A DNA stretch of 64,000 nt from contig NZ_JAEMUH010000001.1 in NCBI RefSeq assembly GCF_016461785.1, positions 1 to 64,000 on the forward strand, given 5' to 3'. The notes under the pieces are model-generated. The model saw only the letters and a list, made by a program, of their open reading frames with translations, was not told where the DNA came from and made no database searches. The DNA is from Marinomonas ostreistagni. Lineage in GTDB: Bacteria; Pseudomonadota; Gammaproteobacteria; Pseudomonadales; Marinomonadaceae. The position numbers and the translations under genes were made by a program. Shown here one piece after another: positions 25,977 through 34,907 of this stretch (position 1 is its first letter; the number at the start of each line of letters is the position of its first letter).

Positions 25977-26873
25977 TTAAGACTTGTTAAATATAGCGAG
26001 CAGATCCTTTGCCATGTGCTCTGCAGCCATAATGCCGCGACAGCGAGACCAAACGTTTGGATTGACGGAGTAAATATGCTTGTTTTGAACGGCTTGCAGC
26101 ACTTGCCATAAGGGCTCTTTGCGCCATTTATCGACAATGCTTGGCTCTGTGTAATGACCGACAATGAAGTAATTTGGGTTAATCGCCAGCAGCTGCTCTA
26201 AACTCGTTTGACGATAGGCTGAATCATCACGATCCGATTGCGGTGTTTGCATGCCTAGAGCTTGGATAACACCACCAGCATAAGAATCTGAGGTATGGAG
26301 AAACAGCGCATCTGCTCGTGCCACGCCAAATTGGACGGTGGCTTGGCTGGGAAGTTGCTTAGCTATATTAGCCATCTTGTCGCGGTGAAGCGCGAGTCGC
26401 TCTTGCATCGCCTGTTCTTTGCCAACGATTTTACCGATGATGGCAGCCGCTTTTAGATTGTCTGAATAAGTCTCACGACGTGATGGCAAAATCAATGTTG
26501 GTGCGATTTTCTTTAAATCATCGTAGACCGCTTCATGTCTGGAAATATCGGCAATAATAAGATCTGGTTTTAACGAAGCGATCACTTCTAGGCTAGGTTG
26601 TGAACGTGTACCGACTGACTGCCAATCGCCGATGATGTCACGAACCTCTGGTAAAACACGGTTTTTGTCTTTATCGTCGGCAATACCTACGGGCGTGATA
26701 CCTACCGCAGCCAATGCGTCTGCAAATGAGAATTCCAATACCACGATACGTTGTGGCGCATAGTCTAATGAAAAACTGCCTTTACTGTCTTCGACTGTGA
26801 CAGCGTGTACGTTTGCAGCAAGTAAAACGCTACAAAGAAGCAATCCTAGTTGTTTAAACCTGGACATCAGCAT
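25977..26873 (-). CDS. fecB: FecB-like periplasmic iron-chelate binding protein
   Basis: A class III periplasmic binding protein (about 298 residues). Signal peptide ends near ANVHA. The body carries APQRIVVLEFSFADALAAVG, a GIADD-K-RVLPEVRD block and SLEVIASLKPDLIIADISRH, closely recalling E. coli FecB, so ferric dicitrate is the first substrate guess. However, the operon's receptor is not FecA-like, so the ligand may differ. ATG at 26873 is chosen; 26867 is an alternative and TTG at 26879 unlikely. First gene of the operon, with a Fur box about 36 bp upstream. Confidence 0.9.
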   Translation of the reverse strand: MLMSRFKQLGLLLCSVLLAANVHAVTVEDSKGSFSLDYAPQRIVVLEFSFADALAAVGITPVGIADDKDKNRVLPEVRDIIGDWQSVGTRSQPSLEVIASLKPDLIIADISRHEAVYDDLKKIAPTLILPSRRETYSDNLKAAAIIGKIVGKEQAMQERLALHRDKMANIAKQLPSQATVQFGVARADALFLHTSDSYAGGVIQALGMQTPQSDRDDSAYRQTSLEQLLAINPNYFIVGHYTEPSIVDKWRKEPLWQVLQAVQNKHIYSVNPNVWSRCRGIMAAEHMAKDLLAIFNKS

Positions 26874-26908
26874 AATCAAACGGCTCTTAGTAAAATAAAT
26901 TTATTATA

Positions 26909-26923
26909 TGATAATGTTTCTCA
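26909..26923. promoter_or_regulatory. Fur box upstream of fecB
   Basis: TGATAATGTTTCTCA matches the TGATAAT-ATTATCA consensus at about 13 of 15 positions and sits within a larger ATATGA...TCATAT palindrome (26906-26926), about 36 bp before fecB. It should repress the five-gene iron operon in iron-rich cells. The 250 bp on the other side, towards the BASS gene, show no other feature. Confidence 0.85.
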
Positions 26924-27172
26924 TATGCGCTTGAAAGCAAAAATCATTATTACATTAGTTACAATATGGTGATTCAACGTTTTTTTTGGCCAGAACCCGC
27001 CAGCCCACTGGTTTTTAACTTAGGAACTAAGGATAAAGCAGGGAAGAGATCATCAGATGAATGTCGATGTTATGTAACAGTCTGTAAACTAGCGGCCCTC
27101 AGTAGTACTGCTGTGGGGCATTTGGCCAAGGTGCTGCTTGGATTCTAATAATAACGATTGGGAGACCCCTTC

Positions 27173-28090
27173 ATGATTATCCAACTGTTTCCAGTTTGGG
27201 CGGTATTGTTGTCCGCTTTAGCTATGATTCAACCAAGTTTTTTTATTGATTTTAAAGGGTATATTTTACCTTTGTTGATGATCATTATGTTGGCGATGGG
27301 CTTGACCCTAAGTGCCAGTGACTTTAAACGTGTCGGTAAAAATGGCAAAGCCGTTGCCGTCGGTGTTCTACTGCAGTTTTTAGTTATGCCAATTACCGCA
27401 TTGTTGATTGCAACGATGTTTGGTTTTGATAGTGAATTGACCGTAGGAATGTTGTTAGTCGGTAGTGTGGCCGGTGGCACGTCTTCTAACGTGATGTGTT
27501 ACCTCGCAAAAGGGGATACTGCTCTGTCTATCTCTATGACGGCTATTTCGACCTTATTAGGGGTAGTGCTAACGCCTCTATTGGTTTCACTTATGATTGG
27601 TACAAGTGTGGACGTCCCTGTTCAATCTATGTTGATCAGCTTGGTGAAAATTGTATTGGTCCCAGTGGCGTTAGGGGTGTTGATTAATACGTTCGCTCAC
27701 CAATTAGTGCGCAAAGCTGAGTTTGTTTTGCCCTACGTCTCCATGTTTGCGATTGTCTTTATTATCGCTATTGTAGTGGCGCTAAGTTCGGAGAAAATTG
27801 CCGCTGTGGGCGCTTTGGTGGCCGTAGCAGTGATCTTGCATAACGGTATTGGTCTGACATTAGGTTACTGGGTGACTTATGCGCTTGGTTTTGATAAGAA
27901 AGTGTGTCGCACCATTGCGTTTGAAGTTGGCTTGCAGAACTCTGGCTTGGCTTCCGCATTGGCGGTTAAATTCTTTACGCCTGCTGCGGCGCTACCTGGA
28001 TCAATTTTCAGTGTATGGCACAATATTTCAGGCTCTCTGATTGCTAGCTACTGGAGTAAAAAGCCAGTTAAAACAGACGCTCAAGCTTAA
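27173..28090 (+). CDS. Bile acid:sodium symporter (BASS) family transporter
   Basis: A 305-residue inner-membrane transporter with about nine to ten hydrophobic segments. Family landmarks: LLMIIMLAMGLTLSASDF near the N terminus, GSVAGGTSSNVMCYLAKGD and a late FEVGLQNSGLASALAVKFF. GGAGA lies about 8 bp before the ATG at 27173; a longer frame from 27158 lacks a better site. Sodium-coupled import of an organic anion (keto acid, sulfonate or sterol-like) is known in the family, but the substrate here is unknown. It is alone, ending 4 bp from the converging kinase gene. Confidence 0.88.
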   Translation: MIIQLFPVWAVLLSALAMIQPSFFIDFKGYILPLLMIIMLAMGLTLSASDFKRVGKNGKAVAVGVLLQFLVMPITALLIATMFGFDSELTVGMLLVGSVAGGTSSNVMCYLAKGDTALSISMTAISTLLGVVLTPLLVSLMIGTSVDVPVQSMLISLVKIVLVPVALGVLINTFAHQLVRKAEFVLPYVSMFAIVFIIAIVVALSSEKIAAVGALVAVAVILHNGIGLTLGYWVTYALGFDKKVCRTIAFEVGLQNSGLASALAVKFFTPAAALPGSIFSVWHNISGSLIASYWSKKPVKTDAQA

Positions 28091-28094
28091 AGCT

Positions 28095-29366
28095 TTATTG
28101 TTCAGAGGGCATCGTGAGGGTGGCAACACAGCCACCCTCAGCTCTGTTCTTAATGACAAATTGCCAGTGATAGCGTTGGCAAATATCTTCCACAATGAGT
28201 AGCCCCAAGCCATGGCCAGAGTCACTGGTTTTGGTCGTCTCAAATCCCTCGCCTTCATCACTCACCTCAATATAGGTTTCATGCATGGTGATGTTAATGA
28301 TACCTTGCTTGGAAGCCGCAATACTATTACGAATAAGGTTGCCGACAATCATTTCGAGAACCGCAGGTGTTGCCCGTGTCGATGGGAAGCCTGAAATCTG
28401 ACAGGTCAAAGTGAGTTGTTTACTGTCAGCTTGTGATTGATGTTTTTGAACTAAGCTCTCAATTTCCTTGGCCTCAATTGTTCGAACGGGAGCGTTGTCT
28501 TGGCTTTTTTCATAGCGCACCAATCCCAGTAGCGCATCAACCATGACTAACATTTGCTCAGTGGCTCGTTGAATACGCTCCACTTGGCGTTTGGCAAATG
28601 GTGTTTCTGTCTGCTTAGCAAGCATGCTGCTGGAACCTTTCATGAGTGTTAGCGGAGTTCTAAGTTCGTGGCTTGCGTAGCGAGCGAACGCTTGCTCACG
28701 TTTTATCGTACTATTTAGGTCATTTTTGTATTGGTTAAGTGTCGCTGCCAACATCTGAAATTCTCTGGCTGACCCTCTTGGGACGCTAAAGGCTTTATGG
28801 CTGTTTTCTTGGTGTTGTTCTAGTTGATCACATAGCTGATTGATAGGGCGTATCAGACTCTTCGATAGACGGGTTAGAAGTGTGGTAAACGCTCCAATTA
28901 GAAGGGCGACGACCCCTAGCACCAGTGCCATGACATTAACAAACTCATGATGAGTAATCTCTATTTCTTCGATTCTAGAAATGAGAACGAGTTGGCGCTC
29001 CTCGCCATCTAGCATGAAATGTGTGCTAAATAGCATACGAGAATTTTCGCCTTCGCCAGCTTCACCAATATAGTTAGGCTGATGTTCTAAGAATTCTCGA
29101 AAGTAGACCGGCACATTAGCCAGCCCATTGTAGGCTGTCGTTAAAGGATCTAACTTGACGGTATTGGCCCAAGGGGTTTCTTGGAAGTAAGTCATTGCAC
29201 TTTGTTTGTCGATCATAATACGGCGTTCACCCACTCGGTCTTCGGACCAAGTCAGGACTAAACTTATTAAAATCAAACAAATCGCACCAACAACGATGGA
29301 AACAGCGATGAAAAATAAAGCCAAGCGGCCGGTCATGCTTTTCGCATTCTGAAGAAAAGGAGGCAT
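28095..29366 (-). CDS. Sensor histidine kinase (OmpR/PmrB type)
   Basis: A 423-residue inner-membrane kinase: TM1 (about 14-38), a roughly 100-residue periplasmic sensor segment, TM2 (about 143-165), HAMP-like linker, HisKA with His233 in ASHELRTPLTLMKG, and HATPase with N box (NLIRNSIAAS) and DEGEGF / GHGLGL. The sensor region contains EGEGENSR and several acidic residues, but no clear metal-binding motif. The upstream response-regulator gene overlaps it by 1 bp (TAATG). The divergent glycosyltransferase pair is a likely target, by position only. Confidence 0.92.
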   Translation of the reverse strand: MPPFLQNAKSMTGRLALFFIAVSIVVGAICLILISLVLTWSEDRVGERRIMIDKQSAMTYFQETPWANTVKLDPLTTAYNGLANVPVYFREFLEHQPNYIGEAGEGENSRMLFSTHFMLDGEERQLVLISRIEEIEITHHEFVNVMALVLGVVALLIGAFTTLLTRLSKSLIRPINQLCDQLEQHQENSHKAFSVPRGSAREFQMLAATLNQYKNDLNSTIKREQAFARYASHELRTPLTLMKGSSSMLAKQTETPFAKRQVERIQRATEQMLVMVDALLGLVRYEKSQDNAPVRTIEAKEIESLVQKHQSQADSKQLTLTCQISGFPSTRATPAVLEMIVGNLIRNSIAASKQGIINITMHETYIEVSDEGEGFETTKTSDSGHGLGLLIVEDICQRYHWQFVIKNRAEGGCVATLTMPSEQ

Positions 29367-30049
29367 TATTCGTCACTCTCAAGGTAGAAGCCAATTTTGG
29401 GGCGTGTCTTCAATATTTGCGTTTCGAAGGGTTTGTCGAGCTGACTGCGCAGCTGATAAATATGACTTCTTAGAACATCATTGTTCGGCTTTTCTTCCCC
29501 CCAAATTTTAAACGCGATTTCATCTTTGGTGACTAGATTAGGGGCCGCACTGATTAACATTTTCAAAATAGTGAATGTCGTCGGTGTTAATACTAATAGC
29601 TTTCCTTGACGGTAGGCTTTGCCTGTCTTCTGGCTCAAGTTAATATCTGCATATTGCAAGTCACTCGCTGCTACCGTGCCACTGTGTCGGCGCATTAAAG
29701 CCTGCATCCGTGCTTGTAGAATTTCTAAATCAAAAGGCTTTGTTAGGTAGTCGTCAGCACCAACATTTAGCCCTTGGATTTCATCTTTTTGACTGTCCAT
29801 CGCCGTTAGCATCAAAATAGGAGTGTTATCGCCAGATTCCCGTAAACGTCGACATAAGGTAATGCCATCAATGCGAGGCAGCATAAGGTCGAGTAAAATT
29901 AGGTCGAACGTGTTTTCTAGCGCAAGTTTTAGCCCCAACTCACCATTGTCTGCATAGTCCAATTCCAGGCCACTGCACTCAAAAAAATCAAACAGCATTT
30001 CTGCGATTTCTCGGTTGTCTTCGATGAGTAAAACACGTTGCAAAGTCAT
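29366..30049 (-). CDS. OmpR-family response regulator
   Basis: A 227-residue two-component regulator. The receiver domain has the acidic pocket (Glu10, Asp11) and phosphoacceptor Asp54 (LILLDLMLPRIDG), followed by Lys in DDYLTKPFD. The C-terminal winged-helix DNA-binding domain reads VLTPTTFTILKMLISA and SHIYQLRSQLD. It is the first gene of the RR-HK operon. A 10-bp palindrome ATAACGTTAT lies 8 bp before its ATG, and a second AACGTTA 42 bp further, consistent with autoregulation. Confidence 0.93.
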   Translation of the reverse strand: MTLQRVLLIEDNREIAEMLFDFFECSGLELDYADNGELGLKLALENTFDLILLDLMLPRIDGITLCRRLRESGDNTPILMLTAMDSQKDEIQGLNVGADDYLTKPFDLEILQARMQALMRRHSGTVAASDLQYADINLSQKTGKAYRQGKLLVLTPTTFTILKMLISAAPNLVTKDEIAFKIWGEEKPNNDVLRSHIYQLRSQLDKPFETQILKTRPKIGFYLESDE

Positions 30050-30056
30050 TCTCCCA

Positions 30057-30107
30057 ATAACGTTATAGCCATAGGCATTATCCCGAAAAAGCGTGAAAAA
30101 AACGTTA
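30057..30107. promoter_or_regulatory. AACGTTA repeats in the RR/GT2 divergent promoter region
   Basis: AACGTTA occurs at 30059-30065 (inside palindrome ATAACGTTAT, 30057-30066) and again at 30101-30107, 42 bp apart, or about four helical turns. OmpR-type regulators often bind direct repeats, so these could be the regulator's own sites. The spacer holds nothing else obvious. Confidence 0.4.
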
Positions 30108-30176
30108 ATAACAAGTCCTTCACAGAGGTTTTCCTAGACTGGCGTCACTTCGATATTGTTAGGAACTGACCCAGTT

Positions 30177-31232
30177 ATGTCTTTATATTATTCCCCACAA
30201 GATAAGAAAGGGCCGCATACTTCTTTAGTAAGCATAGCCCCCATACCAACATTGTCGGTAATCGTGCCATTTTTCAATGAGCAGGAGGTCTTGCCTGAGT
30301 TTCACCGTCGCCTAACGCAGGTACTTGATAACCTGTCTTTTCATAGCGAAATTATTTATGTAGACGATGGTAGCTCAGATCAGTCTTTGGTATTGGCTCG
30401 GTCTTTTAATGCGTTGAACTGCCAGGTTCGTTGTATTGCTCTGAGTCGGAATTTTGGCAAAGAATCTGCCATGAGTGCAGGGCTTGAACATGCAAAAGGC
30501 GAAGCGGTCATTTTGATCGATGCGGATTTGCAGGATCCACCTGAATGCATCCCAGATATGTTAGAAGCTTGGCGTTCGGGTGCAGACGTGGTGAATATGA
30601 AACGCTCCACACGTCATGGTGAGAGTTGGCTAAAACGAACCTCTGCGGCCATGTTTTATAAACTTTTAAATCGTTTGGCTGCGCTTGATATTCCAGAGAA
30701 CGTTGGCGATTTTCGTTTATTAAGTGCCCGTGTAGTGCGACATCTCAATCAACTGCCTGAGCGCAACCGTTATATGAAAGGGTTGTTTAGCTGGCCGGGC
30801 TTTAAGCAAACCACGTTAACGTTTGAGCGTGATGCGCGTTTCTGTGGTGAAACCAAATGGAACTACTTTAAGTTGCTTGGCTTGGCAATGGACGGTTTGA
30901 CATCCTTCTCGATTCGCCCGTTACGTTTGGCAACCATCGCGGGTGCTACCACCGCATCCTTGGCGTTTATTTATGGCGCTTGGATTGTTTTTAAAACACT
31001 GGCTTACGGTGATCCTGTGTCAGGGTATCCGTCCATGATGGTGGCGATGCTGGCCTTGGCTGGTGTACAGCTTTTAGCCATCGGATTGTTAGGGGAGTAC
31101 ATCGGACGTATTTTTGTCGAAGTGAAACAACGCCCGCTTTACTTGGTGGATTCTGTTTCGGAGCAACAAGCAAGTGCATCAGCGATAGAAACTTCAAGTG
31201 TTAAGCCATGGGTAGTGGAGAATGCATCGTGA
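30177..31232 (+). CDS. Family 2 glycosyltransferase, ArnC/GtrB/DPM-like
   Basis: A 351-residue membrane-anchored glycosyltransferase that likely makes a polyprenyl-phosphate sugar on the cytoplasmic face. The GT2 domain has VIVPFFNEQEVLPEF, DDGSSDQS and DADLQDPPE; two C-terminal membrane segments lie about residues 230-310. The ATG at 30177 with AGGAAC upstream is preferred over an in-frame TTG at 30156. The following PMT/ArnT-like gene overlaps it by 4 bp, so donor-sugar synthesis and transfer are paired. The sugar and acceptor are not known; other arn genes are absent. Confidence 0.88.
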   Translation: MSLYYSPQDKKGPHTSLVSIAPIPTLSVIVPFFNEQEVLPEFHRRLTQVLDNLSFHSEIIYVDDGSSDQSLVLARSFNALNCQVRCIALSRNFGKESAMSAGLEHAKGEAVILIDADLQDPPECIPDMLEAWRSGADVVNMKRSTRHGESWLKRTSAAMFYKLLNRLAALDIPENVGDFRLLSARVVRHLNQLPERNRYMKGLFSWPGFKQTTLTFERDARFCGETKWNYFKLLGLAMDGLTSFSIRPLRLATIAGATTASLAFIYGAWIVFKTLAYGDPVSGYPSMMVAMLALAGVQLLAIGLLGEYIGRIFVEVKQRPLYLVDSVSEQQASASAIETSSVKPWVVENAS

Positions 31233-32674
31233 TTAAGTACCGCGAAAACCACTTATGGATGATCCTAGCATTTGCTTTGCTACTGCGTTTGATTTCATTG
31301 GCGACTTATCCTTTGATGGATACCACTGAAGCCCGCTACGGAGAGATGGCGCGCTTGATGGTGGAAACTGGAAACTGGCTCACCCCACAATTTGATTACG
31401 GTGTGCCGTTTTGGGGAAAACCACCACTGTTTACATGGATGAGTGCCCTAGGTATTAAAACCTTTGGCCTAAGTGAGTTTGCTGTGCGAGCACCGCACTG
31501 GTTAGCTGGTGTGGTGACGATTTTGCTGATGGCATGGATGTCAAAGCGACTCGGTTTTAACCCTCTTGTGACGGCATTGGTCTTGGCGACCTGTGGCATT
31601 TTCTCGATTTCTGCGGGTGCGGTGATGACGGATATGGCACTGACGTTATCACTGACGATGGCCATGATGGGGTTTTACTTTGCTTGGTTAGGTGGTGAGA
31701 AACAACGTCTTTGGGGGTATTTAGGCTTTTTGGGTCTTGCCTGTGGCTTGTTGGCAAAAGGTCCATTGGTACTTGTCTTGATGGGCTTAACAGTGATGCC
31801 TTGGCTGATGCTGCAACATGGTTTTGTTGGGGCATTCAAAGTGTTATGGCAGCGCTTTCCAATCGTCACTGGCATCCTTTTGATGTTGATGGTGGCACTA
31901 CCATGGTATTTGATGGCTGAGCGTGCGACACCGGGATTTCTTGATTATTTTCTTGTGGGCGAACACTTCAAACGTTTCGTTGTCAGCGGGTGGCAAGGAG
32001 ATTTGTACGGTAGTGCACACGATGAACCACGTGGCATGATTTGGTGGTTTTGGCTACAGGCGGCTTTCCCCTGGTCGTTTGTATTGCCAATCTTATTAGT
32101 ATTGCGTCGCCTAAAATTGACGCAATGGATGAAAGAAGAAAATGGCCTGTTCAGCTTTTTAATGCTGTGGCTTTTGTCACCGATGATCCTCTTCACTATG
32201 GCGGGCAATATCCTTCCAGCTTATGTTCTGCCAGGTATTCCAGCGCTTGGTTTGTTATTGGCGATGCTGTTTGAAAAGCGTGATGTGAATTGGTTCTCTG
32301 GTATTTCTATGGTCTTACCTTTGTTGCTAATGATCATGATGTTGGTATTGAATTTAGGTAAGGCAGATACGCGCAGTGACCGAATTATCTTCTCGAAAGT
32401 GAAAGACGGTGCACCGACATTTTATTTAAATGAGCGTCCATTCTCTGGGCAGTTTTATAGTCACGGGCAAGCAAAATTGATTAACGATGCTTCAGCTATC
32501 GAAGGTTTAAATCATTTTCATTTAATTGGCAAAGAGCAAGCGTTGCATGATTTTGTCAGTCAAAACCAGTTAACGTGCAGCGATGATTTTAGCTCACCTT
32601 CGGGGCGCCAGTTGTACGACTGTCAGCAGCGCTTGCCGAAAAACATATCGGATCTTGCTTTGATATTTCCGTAA
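31229..32674 (+). CDS. ArnT/PMT-like polyprenyl-phosphate-sugar glycosyltransferase
   Basis: A 481-residue integral membrane enzyme with about eleven to twelve hydrophobic segments. N-terminal motif MDTTEARYGEMARLMVETGN, with the acidic DTTEARY expected of ArnT/PMT transferases, then WGKPPLFTWM. It would move a sugar from undecaprenyl phosphate to an extracytoplasmic acceptor, such as lipid A or another envelope glycan. I chose GTG at 31229, overlapping the GT2 stop by 4 bp with GGAG 8 bp upstream; an ATG at 31208 is in frame but overlaps 25 bp. Acceptor is inference. Confidence 0.85.
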   Translation: MIKYRENHLWMILAFALLLRLISLATYPLMDTTEARYGEMARLMVETGNWLTPQFDYGVPFWGKPPLFTWMSALGIKTFGLSEFAVRAPHWLAGVVTILLMAWMSKRLGFNPLVTALVLATCGIFSISAGAVMTDMALTLSLTMAMMGFYFAWLGGEKQRLWGYLGFLGLACGLLAKGPLVLVLMGLTVMPWLMLQHGFVGAFKVLWQRFPIVTGILLMLMVALPWYLMAERATPGFLDYFLVGEHFKRFVVSGWQGDLYGSAHDEPRGMIWWFWLQAAFPWSFVLPILLVLRRLKLTQWMKEENGLFSFLMLWLLSPMILFTMAGNILPAYVLPGIPALGLLLAMLFEKRDVNWFSGISMVLPLLLMIMMLVLNLGKADTRSDRIIFSKVKDGAPTFYLNERPFSGQFYSHGQAKLINDASAIEGLNHFHLIGKEQALHDFVSQNQLTCSDDFSSPSGRQLYDCQQRLPKNISDLALIFP

Positions 32675-32742
32675 AGGCATAAACCAATTGGACTGACTGG
32701 TGTAGAATTAGCGTACTTTAACGAACTCGCGGTGAACCTTCT

Positions 32743-34791
32743 ATGAGTCAGTCAGTCCCTTCTATAACCCAGCGTATGCGCACTCTAAACGAGCGTCAGC
32801 TTGAGGCGGTGAAGCAAATAGATGGACCATTGCTGGTTTTAGCTGGGGCGGGGTCAGGTAAAACCAGTGTAATCACCACTAAGATCGCTTATTTGATTCA
32901 AACTTGTGGTTTCAAAGCCAACAACATTGTTGCCGTAACCTTTACCAATAAAGCCGCACGCGAGATGAAAGAGCGTGTGGTTGGCATGTTGAGTAAAGAG
33001 GAAAGTCGCGGCTTGAGCATTTCTACTTTCCACACTTTGGGCTTAAACATTCTCCGTAAGGAGTTTCGTAAAGCAGGTCTAAAAGAAGGTTTTACTCTGT
33101 TTGATGCCCAAGATGCCCTCGCATTGGTAAAAGAAATCCTTGATAAAGAGTTCAACGGTCAAATGGACGCTGCAGGCTTTTGTCAGCACACGATTTCCAA
33201 CTGGAAGAACGATCTGATACCGCCCCAAGAAGCTCTTACGCAAGCGGACACCGAAGAACTGCAATTAGCAGCGCAGGTATACGGTCAGTATCAACGTTAT
33301 ATTCGGGCTTACAATGCAGTGGATTTTGATGATCTCATCTTGCTGCCGGTCAGTCTGCTGATTTCTGATCAACTGTTGCGTGAAAAGTGGCAGCGTAAAG
33401 TACGTTATCTTTTGGTGGATGAGTGTCAGGACACTAATGCCAGCCAATATGAATTGATCCGTATTTTGGCCGGTGATCGTCGCTGTTTTACCCTAGTTGG
33501 AGATGACGATCAGTCAATCTATGCTTGGCGAGGTGCACGCCCTGAAAACCTTGAGCGCTTATCGGTCGATTACCCAAATCTAAAGCTGGTTAAGCTTGAG
33601 CAAAACTACCGCTCAACACGCACGATTCTTAAAGCCGCGAACACGCTGATTGCGAACAACCCGCACGTTTATGACAAAGCCCTATGGTCTGATCTAGGGA
33701 TCGGTGATCCGATACGTGTCATGGTGACACGTAATGAAGACGCGGAATCTGAGCGTGTTGCCGCAGAGATACAAAGCCGTCATTTACGACATAATATTCC
33801 TTATCAAGATTTTGCCGTTCTGTATCGTGGTAACCACCAAGCACGTCTACTTGAAATTAAGCTGCAGGCTTATCGTATTCCCTACAAAATGAACGGGGGC
33901 TCGTCGTTCTTTTCACGTGCGGAGATTAAAGACTTAATGGGGTATCTGCGTTTATTAGTGAACCCCGATGACGATAACGCATTCCTACGAGTGATTAACT
34001 TGCCACGCCGAGAGATCGGCCCTGCGACCCTTGAGAAAGTCGGAAACCTAGCCAATCAGCTACATGTCAGCTTATTTGAGGCATCAGGCGATAAAGCGTT
34101 AGATGAAACCGTAACAGGCAAACCATTACTGCGCTTGCGTGAATTTGAGTCATGGATTCAAAACCTACGTCAGCGTTTGCAAAAAGGTTCGCCCATTCCT
34201 GTTATCGAACAAATGATTCATGACATGGATTACTTTGGCTGGCTGCAAGAGCAGGCAAGCTCACCGAAAGCGGCGGAACGCCGTATAGAAAACGTTCGTT
34301 TTTTGATTGAGTCTATTCAGCGCATGATGGAAAGTGCGTGGGAAGAAGACGCCGATGCTGGCCTCGACCATGCAATCTCGAAGCTTTTACTGATCGACAT
34401 GTTAGAGCGCCAAGAGGAAGAAGAGGATGAGGATAAGGTTCAGTTACTGACACTGCATGCCTCCAAAGGTCTGGAATATCCTCATGTGTTCCTCATCGGT
34501 TGTGAAGAAGAGTTGTTGCCACATCGAAACAGCATAGAAAACGATGATATTGAAGAAGAGCGTCGACTCGCCTATGTGGGGATTACCCGTGCGAAACGCA
34601 CACTTTGCATCACGATGGCTGCCAAAAGACGCCAGTTTGGCGAAGAAATTGATTGCTTGCCGAGTCGCTTTTTAGATGAGTTACCTGAAGAAGACTTGGT
34701 CTGGGAAGGGCGTGGCGATGAAAGTGAAGCGCAAAAGAAAGAGCAAGGTAAAGCCTCATTGTCTGCACTAAAAGCCATGTTGAATTCATAG
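32743..34791 (+). CDS. rep: ATP-dependent DNA helicase Rep
   Basis: A 682-residue superfamily 1A 3'-5' helicase that helps replication forks pass bound proteins. Motifs I (LAGAGSGKTSV), Ia (TFTNKAAREM), II (VDECQDTN), III (DDDQSIYAWRGA), IV (EQNYRS), V (TLHASKGLEYPHVF) and VI (VGITRAK) are all present. Length is near E. coli Rep (673) rather than UvrD. An in-frame ATG at residue 12 is an alternative start. The C-terminal tail is charged. It sits alone in front of the LodA-like gene. Confidence 0.95.
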   Translation: MSQSVPSITQRMRTLNERQLEAVKQIDGPLLVLAGAGSGKTSVITTKIAYLIQTCGFKANNIVAVTFTNKAAREMKERVVGMLSKEESRGLSISTFHTLGLNILRKEFRKAGLKEGFTLFDAQDALALVKEILDKEFNGQMDAAGFCQHTISNWKNDLIPPQEALTQADTEELQLAAQVYGQYQRYIRAYNAVDFDDLILLPVSLLISDQLLREKWQRKVRYLLVDECQDTNASQYELIRILAGDRRCFTLVGDDDQSIYAWRGARPENLERLSVDYPNLKLVKLEQNYRSTRTILKAANTLIANNPHVYDKALWSDLGIGDPIRVMVTRNEDAESERVAAEIQSRHLRHNIPYQDFAVLYRGNHQARLLEIKLQAYRIPYKMNGGSSFFSRAEIKDLMGYLRLLVNPDDDNAFLRVINLPRREIGPATLEKVGNLANQLHVSLFEASGDKALDETVTGKPLLRLREFESWIQNLRQRLQKGSPIPVIEQMIHDMDYFGWLQEQASSPKAAERRIENVRFLIESIQRMMESAWEEDADAGLDHAISKLLLIDMLERQEEEEDEDKVQLLTLHASKGLEYPHVFLIGCEEELLPHRNSIENDDIEEERRLAYVGITRAKRTLCITMAAKRRQFGEEIDCLPSRFLDELPEEDLVWEGRGDESEAQKKEQGKASLSALKAMLNS

Positions 34792-34907
34792 CTCTGTAAG
34801 CGATTCTAATTTATTTTTCAGCCGGCCTGTTAATTTTAACATTGCTTTCTATACTTCATTTCAAGCCATAAATGACTTTTATCTATTAATGGGTCAGGGA
34901 TGAGCTT

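Noticed and set aside
26966-27148. Short plus-strand frame between the Fur box and the BASS gene
   Set aside because: No recognisable protein pattern or good ribosome-binding site; probably chance.
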